64,000 nt of DNA, taken from NCBI RefSeq assembly GCF_021018805.1, contig NC_086251.1, positions 42,788,767-42,852,766 of the forward strand, written 5' to 3'. The notes beneath the pieces are model-generated. The model worked only from the letters and a program-made list of their open reading frames with translations. It had not been told where the DNA came from and made no database searches. The position numbers were made by a program, and so were the translations under genes. Source of the DNA: Prinia subflava. Taxonomy: Eukaryota > Chordata > Aves > Passeriformes > Cisticolidae. Every line of letters starts with the position of its first letter. The stretch's first letter is position 1. Of this stretch, positions 49,683 through 61,725 are shown piece by piece.

Positions 49683-52600
49683 GCAATGCTTTAGCATTAT
49701 TATGTACTGCAGGTAGAAGGTTATAATCTCATCAGTACTCTAGTGGGTCAGGCTCTCATCTGTTGAAAGTGTATCTCCACCTCTACTGTCTCCACCAAGG
49801 CACATAGATAGATTGGAAGTTCATTATTAAAGAACAGAAATCTTAAAGTCAAGAGTTTCCATGGCCTTGGGGAAAATTTATTCTCCATAGTAAATTGTAC
49901 ACTGATAAAATGTTTTGAGAATTTTGTTAGCACCAGGTGGTATTTCACATTTTCGCATAAAATTCCTGTTGTTTTAAGTTAAAGTTGTGAATGCTCAGTA
50001 TTTCTGCAAATCATATTCTGGGGCCTATAGCTGGCAGGTAAAAATTAATAGTAAAACAATTCTGTTTACCTGTTTTAAGTATCTGACCATGCAAATACTC
50101 TTCTCGTGTGTGTGTAGTCCTTCCTTGGCTTTGACTAAAATAAGCAAATGACCCAAAAAGCTGAGATTCTACCGTGGAACATCTCCAGGTCACAACAGGA
50201 CTAGAATATTAATTGTAACTGCACTTTCTTTAGCTACTTGAACACAACACAGTTACTGATGGGAATAATGTTGTTTTTGTTGTAGCTGTAATGTCCTAAA
50301 GATCAAAGCAGGATTTGTTGTTGGCAATAACTTTTATTTGGCCACGTAGCAGGTGAATGTCTGGAAGCTTTTGGGCAAATGAGGGCTTTCTTCTGAAAGC
50401 TGCAGCTTTTTTTTCTTCCTTTGGGACATGAGGAAAGGGGTTATATTTCCCTAAAATTTCATTTTCCTAGTTTTACTGTCTATTAATCTACTAAAAGATG
50501 TCCCTCACTCAATAAAGCTTCCCAAAGTTGTTAATGTTGTGAGCAATCACTTAGAGTGAGTTGAGAGAAATGATTGGATCAGTTGCTCACAAATGTTTGT
50601 TTAAAGTATGGAAATGTTGTGGTTTGGGAAATTTTGGGGGCTCTTCCTGACTCCAAACAGGGAATGGTATTAAGAAGCAAATATTCTTTTGAGGCTAAAA
50701 CTTCATGAAGCAAACAACTTAAGGCAGGCAGATAGTACTGGTGACTTCAGCCTAAACATTTTCATTTTTGCAATGATAATAGCTTGGAATAAGTTATTTT
50801 AATGAGAAATGTCAAGCACCTATATTAGGAGGAAGCCTGCTCTGTAATGGTTTTAATGTAGTAGAAGTATCTGTTATTCAACTTAGCCCTCACTCAGGCT
50901 TTGAGTAGTCCTCATTAATGTAGTCCTCATTCAGAGGTTGCTTGGTAATATTGTTTTAGATAATAGGATCATGCAGAAGCATATGTCAAACACTGGGTTA
51001 TGCTATCAAAAAAATCAGGCAAGTTGAACAGCATGATGGCAAAAAGGCAGGGGATATTTCTTTATGTTGCTAATTAGTACTGATACAAAGGGGGCAGGGA
51101 AGTGGCAATTAGTAGTTGAAGGAGGCACTCGTAGCCCTGTGCTTACACGTGGCCTGAAGCTGGTTGAACACTTTTGAAACAAATACTGCTCAGTTATTCC
51201 ATGAGCTTGTGTAATTATTCTTCTCAATAACAATCATTTCAATATGTGGCAATTGGTTGATTTTTTTTTCTCTCTTCTTACAATTTTAATTTACTCACTG
51301 CATTTGTTGGCTCTTGCTTTATGCAAGTTTGTGCCCCTTGATCTCCAGGGGACTACAGAGAAAAATATCTGCATATCCCAGTTCACATTGTTAATAAATG
51401 AATAAAGCTGTTTGGAAATGTACCAGAAATCCCTGTTAGAAATACATAAATAGAATTAGTGAATAGGCCACAAGCAAGCACCTCAGCCAAGAAACAATGA
51501 CTAACTTTGACTGTAGTTCACTGAGGTGGCGTAATTGTCTGTAAAACCATATGTATCGTATTACCACATATGTTTAACACTCCTATTCTAGATACCCTTA
51601 GCAGAATTTGGACCACTTTGCACTGAAGGCTACGATCCAGTCTCTGGTCGATGTTTTATTAATTCAGTATTTGAATTTGCCCTCAAAACACAGTGTTTTA
51701 ACTTGTCTGTGTTGGCTTGGTTGCATGCATAAATACAACATAGAGGCTTCTGAGATTGATGGCTCGTATAGGAGGACAAGAAATGGTTTAGGTAAAAAAT
51801 ACCTCAACCATGTTTGAGGAAAGCCATCCTATAATGTCAGTAGGCAAAATTGGATAGTGTGAAGATGTTTTTCCCCCCTGCAGCACTATGGACATTGTAA
51901 TACTGCATACATGTGTGAATTCTGACTGTAGCTGTAACCAGACCATTTCGTGTTGTGTACATTGCTTCCATTCAGAACTTCAGTCCTCATTCAAAGGATC
52001 ATCTGTTTGAGCATAATGGCAAACCATTTGTGGGGAAAAATATTTTCAAGTCTCCTTAAAGTGATTAATGGTAAAGACTCAGAGATATTGATTTACTTGA
52101 GTTGTTTTATGTATAGGAAGGTGAAGTTTCTTACTGTGATCTTTCGTCAGCTCCAGTGTGCTTCCATTTTGTCTTTTGCTGTGAGGACCACTGAACTGGC
52201 CATTGAAAATTCAAGAAGCAATTTTTATTGGTAACGATGATGGATTTTTGGTGGTGCAGATACTATCTGCAAGGACCCCAAAGGAAATCATTCTTCCACC
52301 TAAACATGTTTCAAAAAGGCTTAAGCATACGCATCTCCTAGCACATAATTCACCTGAGATCAATGGACTTAGTTACTTTAGTAAGGAGGAACATTTAAAC
52401 CCCAGCTGAGGCTGTTGTGCTAAGGCTTTTGAGCAGTGAGTGTGTGTATGTGCAGGATGCTTGTGTGTGTTGGGGGGATTTACAGCTGGGCCTGCGACAG
52501 GGCAAAAGTTACCTTGTCAATAGAAGAAAAAATGCTTTTATGTAAATGGCTCCAGATCCCTGCCTTCAATTCTGACTTGTAGCTCCAAAATCCTGCATGT

Positions 52601-53173
52601 TGGCTTTCTGATTGTGAATTTTTTTGGAGGAGGTCATGCAATATAGCCCCTTGGGGGCTATTAGAGGTGAGGGAAGAATTAAACAGTGAAGGGAAATTTT
52701 CCCATGTAAGAGTAACTGAAACTAAAGTGAAAAAAGATCATCTGTACTTTGAAGAGAGAGCAAATGAAGGAAGAAAAGAAAGAAAGCATCAACAAACCCT
52801 CCATGGTACCATTATGCATTTCTGTGCAGATCTGAAAAGAGAAGGTTACAGTAATTGGTATAGCTTTTAATGAGCAATATCTCCAAGGAATTATCACCAA
52901 CATGGCAGATGCTGAACACCACACCTTAAAGTCATGGATTTGGTTTTGATCTTACCATCTTTGTTTCCTTATTGTTTTGGTTTTTTTGCTATAAAAATCT
53001 TTTGGTAACAAAAAATTAGATGGGAGGTAGGATCTGAATTCACACGGTTTGCAGGCAGATTTGAGCCTGTAGTTGGTTGCAACAATACAATGAAATGGAC
53101 TTGCCATCTCTCAGCTGAAGTTTGCAGAAAAGCTGTCTGGGAACTAACTGACTCCCAGCACCTCCCTCACCGA

Positions 53174-53231
53174 CAAAATTAAAACAAAAACAAAAAACAA
53201 ACAAACAAAAACCCACCAAAACAAAACAAAC
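53174..53231 (+). repeat. A-rich (AAAAC)n / (AAAC)n tract
   Basis: Units of AAAAC, AAAAAAC and ACAAACAAAC followed by CCCACC and two more AAAAC units. It is the strand-reversed equivalent of the TTTTG-type tracts in the upstream intron. Confidence 0.9.
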
Positions 53232-55157
53232 ATTTCCTTTATACCCCCACAAGCATATATCTATGCTGTTTCCAGAACCAACCCTGGTGATGATATTTGA
53301 TAGAATCACACATTCTTCCATTCTGCATTCAGTCTTGAAGGTATCTGTTTCTCTGCTTTCAGACTGTTGTTTTTACCCAGGACATATAGACAGGAGTTTT
53401 GTGACATATTTTCCAAAAAATGTGACCCATCATTTTATGCCCTTTGTGGCATCTCCACCTGCCTTAGTGTTCACTTTATTCTCCAATAAAGTGTGACAGC
53501 CAGTTATAGAATAAACATTTAGGAGTTATTTTTAATGCAGCTACTGCTGGCAGTCATGCTATGATCTCAAAGTGTGCAAATAGATTTAAGCCTAGAAGGG
53601 GTTTCCAGCCATCATTAAAGTCTGCATGCTGTGCATGAGCTGCTTCCAGCAGATGAGCAGGGGTTTAAGTCTGTTGTGCTGCAGTGATGCCTTTAGTCAT
53701 ATTCCTTGGCTGACAATTCTGTAATGATGCATTTCCTGCTAAAGAACATGGGATACCCATAATAAAGGGAAATTCCAGGTGTTCATTGCATTGTTCTGTA
53801 GGTACATAGTAACTCTTGGTGTTTTTGCTGATTTCTGCCTTGATGGCAGTTTGAATTATATCCCAGGTATTATTCCTCTGCAATGAATGTCTCATCTCTT
53901 TTGATAGCCTTTCTTCAGTCTCTCTTCTTTCAGTGGTATGCCTCGATGCTTATATGGGCTAAAACTGTTCCCTTTTATTTATTACTTGATAAGGGTATTT
54001 CTTTTTCTTTTTCATACCAGAAAGGAGTTATTCGCTCTGACCTCAGAAATGAGTAGTTTTTCCTCAAATATGCAGCTGGCAACAACATAATTGTTGTTTG
54101 TAAAAGATGGATGGTGCTTCAATCTAGAGCTAGTCTCTAGCAGTTCTTCTTTCTTTGCAAGCAATCATATATAATTTTTTTTTCAGAAGGCACTGTAGCA
54201 CTGGAATAGGCTGTTAGGTGTGTCTGCATTGTTTGGGTTCTTTGAGGTAATGAACATCTAGCTGACCCTAGGAATAGCCTTGCAGGTATTTCCAGTAACA
54301 CAGCAATGCTTCTATTAAATAAAAAGGGCAAAATAAGGTAAAGGGGTGAGTGATTTACCTTAGCTCTTACAGTACATTACTGGCAAGGCAGAGTGCAGTA
54401 GTTCTGGTGTGTACAGGTGCATTCTCAAGAGAAATATCCCTCAATACAAAATTAAAAGGGATGGTGTTCAGCTTTGGAGCCAGTGTCTCATCCTGTGAAA
54501 GAGGGAGTGAGTACAATATGGGCAAGAATGTCCACCTAGAAACTACAGTTTCACAGTGCTTATCATTGGAAGAGGTGCTCCTACTGGATAAATCAATATC
54601 AGTCAGAAAATTTGACTGGGGCAATAGGAAGATATTTAGACTGTTGTTATTATTATACCTGTTTTACAGATACAGCAAATCAATCTCGTACAAATCCAAA
54701 CCAAGGCCACACAGGGAGTTGTTGCTAGAGCCAGGTATGGCATCCAGGAGCCTTGTGGTATCTAACAGTAGCACCCTAAGCACTGGACTGCACTGCTTTG
54801 TCTGAACCCACCCTGCTGTGTGCCTGAAAAAGGCTACCACTAAAAGGTTCCCGAGAAAATCACCGGCCAGAAAGCAAAGCTCGTCTCCTTTTCCCTGCTA
54901 GATTAGAGAGGGTTTGAAAGCCTGTACTAAAACCCTTGGGATTTATTTTGTTGCATGCTTAGGAAGGTATTGTCTTTTCTTACCTACTGAGATTATGTAG
55001 TGTGATAGATGAGTGGTGAGGAGTAATTAAATGTAGGTAACAGCAAGAGACTGTTTCCCTGCACATTTCTGGCTTTACATTCTTGACTGAATCCCCAGCT
55101 TCTTAGGGCAGAGGCATTCAATTTTAAGTAATCCAGCCAATTTGAAGGTGGTTGGTT

Positions 55158-55229
55158 TTATATACCTAAATATATATGTGTGTGTATATTTATATATATA
55201 CTTGTGTGTATGTATTAAATATATATAAG
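55158..55229. repeat. TA / TG dinucleotide repeat
   Basis: An imperfect microsatellite: TATATA and TGTGTG blocks interleaved (for example ATATATATGTGTGTGTATAT), ending in AAATATATATAAG. Confidence 0.9.
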
Positions 55230-56353
55230 TAAAAATAGGGATGCATACTTCTCAATGCTTTTGATTTTTAAGAAGAAACTCTAAAGGGGGAACTTGACTT
55301 CAAGAGGATTCAAAAAATCCAAATGTAGAAGATGCTTGTTCTTTTTGCTTGTCTTAGAGTTCACCTCTTAAATGAAATGGGAAAGAAAACGCTGTGAGAA
55401 GAAGTGGTGTGGAAGTTATGGTGAACTGTTAGCACTTGAGAGCGCTCTCAGGGGAGACATTGTGCTAACAGCTGCAGGAACAGCTCATTGCTTGCGGAGG
55501 ATGCAGCTCTGCTCTTCGCTGGGATGGCTGGCTATGCTACGCTTGCAAAAGAGGGGGAGGGTGAAGGAAACCTTAACTTGCAGAAAAGTGAGGGTTCTCA
55601 GGTTTTATGTGTTGAGTGGGGGCATCTGTGCTGAATTGTGAGGACATTGAAGCTGCTCGACCTAGATGGGTGTAGGCTTTGAGGAAGACGATTTAGTAAT
55701 TTGAAGTTATCCCTTGTCACAGTTGGTGCAGAATTCTATTTAGCTCAGAAACAGCTGTGTAGGGCCTTTCTATTTGATGTTTCTAGTAGTTTCTTGCTTA
55801 CCTTCCTGTGCTTATCACCTGCTACTTTACTCTGAAAAAAACATTGGAGATGTGGTTTGAAAGAAAATCGCAAGAAAATACTGAGCTGCAGAACTCGGAA
55901 CTGAGTCAGGTATTTTCTAAATAACTGAATTTATGTGTTAAAAAAATGCTTTATTCTATCAATAGTGTTACACTAGTAACCTAGGGAAAGACAACAGATA
56001 TACCTTCACAGGCAGATGAAGGGAATAAGGAATAAGACAGGAATTACAATGAGGCAGCGATGGATGGTGATCTCCACACTTCAAGAGTTTTTAAGAATTT
56101 TAACTGAAAATTGCAGGGGAGTACTGGAGTACTTCATGTATATTTAATTGGGAGCTCATGCCAAGTATGAAGAGCAGGACTGGCAAAAAGTTGCTTATGT
56201 GTAAATTTGAGTGGAGACTGAAACAATAGATCTTTGAAAGATCAGAAATGATCTTTTAGAAAGAGAAAACCTAGACAGGCTAGACTGTGAAAATAAAGAC
56301 AGGCCGTATATTTTGGGTAGAGAGGAAATCTGTGGAGCAATGCAGAGCTAGGA

Positions 56354-56383
56354 TCACTGTGATGTGTGACCATGTCACAGTGA
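56354..56383. repeat. 9-bp inverted repeat with 12-base loop
   Basis: TCACTGTGA (56354-56362) and TCACAGTGA (56375-56383) are exact reverse complements. This could be a small hairpin or chance. Confidence 0.9.
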
Positions 56384-59300
56384 CAAATTAGAAAAATAAT
56401 CTTTGTGGCAGAATTATAGATGATTGTGAAGTGCCAGCAGAAATGAGTGTTGTATCCTCAGCTATCTGAAGACTGTAAAAATTAGTGGTTTGTTAAAGTT
56501 TTGTAATAAGAACTCTTAAATTCAGATTAATTTTATCAGCTGATAACTTTTATTCTTATTCTGCATTTTTGTTTACAGAGGTATACAAAATTTTGAAACA
56601 AAACATAGATTAGGGTCAAGCAAGATCAAGGTTATCTTCTGACTTTTTTAAAAAATGCATAGGAAAGCAGAGTTTGGACTTAGTGAGTTTATTCACCTAC
56701 ATATTCCAAGTCAAGCAGATGTTTGTAAAAGCCCTACAGTTCTAAATGTCAGCAGTCTCATGACTGGCTGTGTTTTGTAACTCAGTTATATGTCATGGGT
56801 GCCTACAATGACATAACAGTGTATGGTTAGAGATAAGGCTGGCCCCTGAAAGTGCTGGCCTTTACTGGGGAAAAGGAATCTTAGCCAGATCTTAGTGGTA
56901 TTGTGTATGAATCATGCAGGTATAAATAACTCTAAAGCTTTGTGGCATTTGTGTCATTATGTATGCATTAAACATTGTGCAGTTAGCATTATACAGAATA
57001 AGTGCATTATCCATAATGATGCAAACTGTGCTTAACAACAGATTGCCTTAGAGGTCAAGGTATTGCAGTCCAGACATGTGACATCAGCAGCAGAAACAAA
57101 ATCAAATACTAAAGTAACCACCTGGATTTTTCAGTGGGATTTTAAGGCTGAATGCAGAATTATCTTTGTTCTGTTTTCCTTTAGGCACTCAAGTACAGGC
57201 CAGTTTCAAATTATAATTATTTGATAAACTTGTGTGCAGCTGTGGGATCACAGCCCACAATACCCACATCTCCTCTATTTCTCTAAAAGATTTTTGCTTG
57301 ACATTCTTCCTGTTTCGTCCTACTTGGGATCTTCAAAAGATCACAAAATAATTGATCACACCAAAAAGTTAATGACAAGAGGTTTCCTAGTTCCCTTTGT
57401 TCGTGCTCCACTGCAATGTCAATTATTTGGAAACCAAAGACAGCATTAAGGCCCACCTAACTTACCCAGATATATCTGGTTACTTTAACCACTGTCAGAA
57501 CATGTGTTGGTGCAACTGGTGTGAAAGCATCTGCTTTTACCCCTGAGACTGAGGAAGCTTTTCTCAAGTGCGTTGTAGCTGCTGCTTTTTTTCTCCCTTG
57601 CCCAGGTGCTATTTCACTTAAAACTTGTTTTGTTAAATATTTTGTAATACCTATTGATTAAAAGGTGTGATATAACCCCAAATTTTTCTGCATTAATCAC
57701 CATGGTGCTGAATACAGTCCCTTGAGGCACTACTTTTTCCCTTTCATTGTCAGTAAAATCAACTTCAGATCCTTAGTAGGAGTCCCAGAGTTATGCTCTG
57801 CTAGCACACAATTGGTCAAAGGTAGAAGCCCAGATAATTTATAATTTAAAAAGAATAATGTGCCAAAAGCTGCTGAAATCACCTTGTTCTCACAGATGCT
57901 ATCTGTGGGTAAGTGGCCTAGTAGAGGAAACACCTTTGTGAACAGGTGAAAATTTAAATCCCACTGATGTCTGACTAGTGAAACCTAGTCCTTAACAACA
58001 GCCTGTTTTCTCTGGGAGTCTTTGGAGCTTCTTTCTTCTGTAGAGCACTGAAAAAACCTTTGAAGCAAGGTTCGTATCTAATTTCCATACCTGACACACA
58101 AAGGACCTTTGAAACTTGCATTAAACAGTAAACATATTTATATGTGTGTTTATTCAGAAATATGTTTATATTGTGAGTTTTTGGATGTGCATAGAGAGAA
58201 AGAGAGTGAGAATGGTCTGTATTTGTAAGTGGAAATTCAACTATAATTAGGGATGGGGAAAAAAATCCCTGAGGGTAGGGCTGGATCTCTAGGGCCTGGT
58301 TTCATGAACTAACTTTGCTCAGGTCTTGCTCATCTACCCAAGGCAGATCAAAAGTAGAAGTTGAGGGCTGTAGAGGTAAAGAGGTTGTTAATTCTAGACT
58401 TAAATGCAGAACTGTGCAATGGTCTCAGGAAAGATGGAATTTTGTAATTACCTTGAGGAAGTGAGGCTTCTGTTAGTTGTTTAGGGAAGTAAATCAGGTT
58501 GAGTGGAATGTTATCTGGTATCTATTCCTGTATGTTCCTGTATGTGTTCAAATCTCATTGTGAGAGTCTGAAATGGTGATGCTTTGTTTTCAGTGAACAA
58601 GAGGTTAACTTCAAGTCAGCTTTTCTCTGACTTTCTACATGTGATAGGGAAAGAAGAATAAATCGGTTTAATGGCTGTGAGCAGGGGTTTTGAGACAGGT
58701 TGAATCTCATGCTTATTGTAGAAATTACAAGATGGGGGAAATCTCATGTTTTGTTTTACGCCTGCCTGCATTTGCTTATTCTGCTTTCATCTTCAAGTAT
58801 CTTTCCTTGAGGAAAATATATTGCTGAGAGTAGCTGCATTTATTTCTGATGAGTCATGCCATTGATGTGCATCTTGATAATTAGTACATGTATAATGTAT
58901 ATTGCCTCTGTGTGCTTACAGATCTGGGCATAGGAACTTAATTATTGGTGTTTTACATCACCCAAAACCTGGTAAGAGTAACTCCTAATGTTTCTGCCAG
59001 AGTTATTAGGACAGAGAAAGTGTCCTTAATGTTGGTTTCTTCCTGTTACCGTAACTTCATAAGGGAGGAAATTCTGTAGTCTCATCTCCAGAACATGTGG
59101 TGAGGTTGGAACCCCAGTTGTAATCTCTCAGGGAACCCAGTTTCAAAGCTAAACCCTGGTTCTAGAGGCACACCAGGTCCCGTGGTTTCCCAGAGCTGAT
59201 GCATCCTCCTAGCTGGATCCTGTTGTTTCAGCTGTATAATCAAAATGCTTCTTGCGAACATCTCTCAAATGTCCCTTTTTTAAGCCAGTTTTGATGTCTG

Positions 59301-61405
59301 AAGAGCTTTTACATGTCATTAACAGTCCTAATTTCTGCTGGCTGTCCATTTTTGTGTGGAATGGCTGAGCACCCGTCAGACAACTTTGAGCAGTTATGGT
59401 TTATCTCAAGTATGTGTAATAGCTTTGTGTGCATAGCAAGGTGAAGGCAGTCCGACTGTCTCTTGACTATGACTGTCTTTTGTAGTGTACACAAGTACCT
59501 GCTGGAAATTGGAAGCCAGCTACTTTGACTGCATCTTTTATCCACAGATTAGCTGATACTCCTAATAGATGTTATAAGAGGCATGTAACCTACCATTTTT
59601 AAAATACTGTATTGGTAACACAGATATCAGTTTCCTGGGAATTAAATTAATCACTGCAGTCATTGTGCTTTTGAGTGACCTGACTTGGCTGCTGTTTTGT
59701 GCAGTGCAAAAAGCTCTTAATGAAATGAGCTGAATGTGGTCTTCAGTTTTTTGGATACCCTGGCACTGGGCTGCTACCTGTTCAGAAACGGCACTGATCA
59801 AATGTTAATATTGCTGGAAACATTCAAAGGAACCAGCTTGTTTCCATTACTCTGAGGGAATATTTGGATGACTTTAAACACCTTTCAAAGATGCTCTGCA
59901 AGAACAATGTATCTATCATGTAAATCTGTCAGTTTTGCACATTGTTGCTTACTCAGTTCTGTGAACTTCAAATATCTAAAGTGTCTTAATTATTGAACAT
60001 AGTTATGTAGAAACACAGTCCTGGAGTTTGGCTTAGTGTGAACCTCTAGTGATTCCAGTGAAGCTGGAGTGTTTAGCCTGGATTTACACCACTGAACGGA
60101 GTCTGTCTGTGCTCATTTCTACCACCAGTGTTCGGTGAGGCTCAGGGGAAGTGTGCTGGTTGCTCCTGCTGCCAGTAGCTTACATCTCTCTAGTTCGCTT
60201 TCCATTATTACAGAGTTTTAGGAGAAATGCAGGCTGCAGGCAATTGAGGGAAGCTGTGTCCGGTTTGTGTTTAGGAGGTAATTATCCTATCAGTGTTGTG
60301 CTGTCCTGGAGGCAGTTCCTGTGCTATTGCACCAATGCTATGGGGCAGAGTGACCTTTAAGGCCTTGAAGTCACTAGTTTGTTGCTCAGTTGCCTTACAC
60401 CTTTTTTTGCTGACACTTAGTGAGGATTTTACCAGGGTGCTATGGGAAACAAAGCGTTGTTTACAGCTATCTCCAGGAATAAGGTTTTGATAGTACTTAC
60501 CCCAGAAAATCTTCCTGAAAAAGGGTCAGGTGGCACAATGAATGCCTTCAGGAGATTTTCAGTTGCAAAATTTGGCTCAAAGATAATAATTGCAAGAAGA
60601 TGAAATCAATTATCTGTGACATAAACACTCAGTGAGATAAAACAAATATATTTGTTCAGGAAAGGCTGCCTATGTAAACAGCAAACTGAACTTGAGAGAA
60701 ACTTGTAAAACTGCTTTGGCTTACTGCAGATGAGGAGTAAAGGCACAGAGAACAAGCTCACTTGGTAGTGGTGTCTGACACCAACTTACATATGCCCCCT
60801 ATGATATGCTCCCTGACTGCTACGATCATGACAGGCTCCAATTTTAACTGAAAAATAGCTTAGAGTTTGAAAGGCAGATTAAAAATGATAGATAAAATAG
60901 TCCTCTAAGTGTGAATGATACTCAGCAAAGGACAGAGCCTTAAACTGCTCCTTGTATTTGTACATTTCTTCTTCCAAGCTTCCCTCACACCTCTTGAAAA
61001 CTGCTTTTGGGCAGGTAACTAAGGAGCAGTTCCACTTTGTCAAACACATTTCCACAGGGAGTGGCGCTTCCCCTCCTCTGCCCCCTGCCACCGATGCCAA
61101 GTTTTACAGGCTTTTCTGCAGTGGTCACCATTATACAAAGCAGTGAGAAATAGGCTGTTGGAATTTCATCTAAGTAATGGGAAAGAGAAGGAAATGGCAA
61201 AACAACAAACTAAGCCAAAACACAGGAAGGAAAAACAAATTGCTTGTGAAAACGTAGGAAGAATGAGGGGCAGGAGTTATTTCCATTAGTTTTCAAATTC
61301 AGCAGTTTCCAGTGTAATGTAAGTAATTTTTTATCAGATATCCTTCTGGCAAGAAGGAAGGGGTTTGTTGAAATAGCAGTTATTAAAGGGCATGTTTGTT
61401 TCCAA

Positions 61406-61725
61406 AGAATCATAGAATGGTTTGGGTTGGAAGGCATCTCAAGGATCACGTAGTTACAACCCCCCTGCCAGGGACATCTTCCACTAAACCCAGCTGCTCA
61501 GAGCCCATCCAAACTGTCCTTGAACACTCCCTGGGATGAGACATCCACAGCTTGGCTTGGAGACCTGTTCCAGTGCTTCACCACCCTCACAGTAAAGAAT
61601 TTCTTCCTTATATCTAATCTAAACCTAGACCCTTTTGGTTCAAAGCCCTTCCTGTCATTACATGCCCTTGTAAAAAAATCACTGTCCAGTTTTCTTGCAG
61701 GCCCCCTTTAGATACTGAAGATGTC
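61406..61725 (-). mobile_element. CR1 LINE 3' region, reverse orientation
   Basis: Begins 'aatcatagaatggtttgggt' and 'tggaaggcatctcaaggatc', the reverse of the CR1 terminus. It continues through 'caacccccctgccagggaca', 'cagagcccatccaaactgtc', 'cttgaacactccctgggatg', 'agacctgttccagtgcttca', 'ccaccctcacagtaaagaat' and 'caggccccctttagatactg'. About 320 bp, the best-preserved CR1 in the window and so perhaps the youngest. Confidence 0.93.

Larger units (their letters stand above)
49683..61405. other. Long intron stretch with only simple repeats recognised
   Basis: About 11.7 kb of AT-rich DNA. It holds the A-rich tract at 53174, the TA/TG repeat at 55158, an inverted repeat at 56354-56383 and a moderately GC-rich ATG-started open frame at 55372-55641 (89 codons) without recognised homology. 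Confidence 0.5.

Noticed and set aside
54130..54330. Possible very old CR1 ('gcactggaataggctgttag')
   Set aside because: Only a short phrase resembles the consensus; order and length of the match are not convincing.
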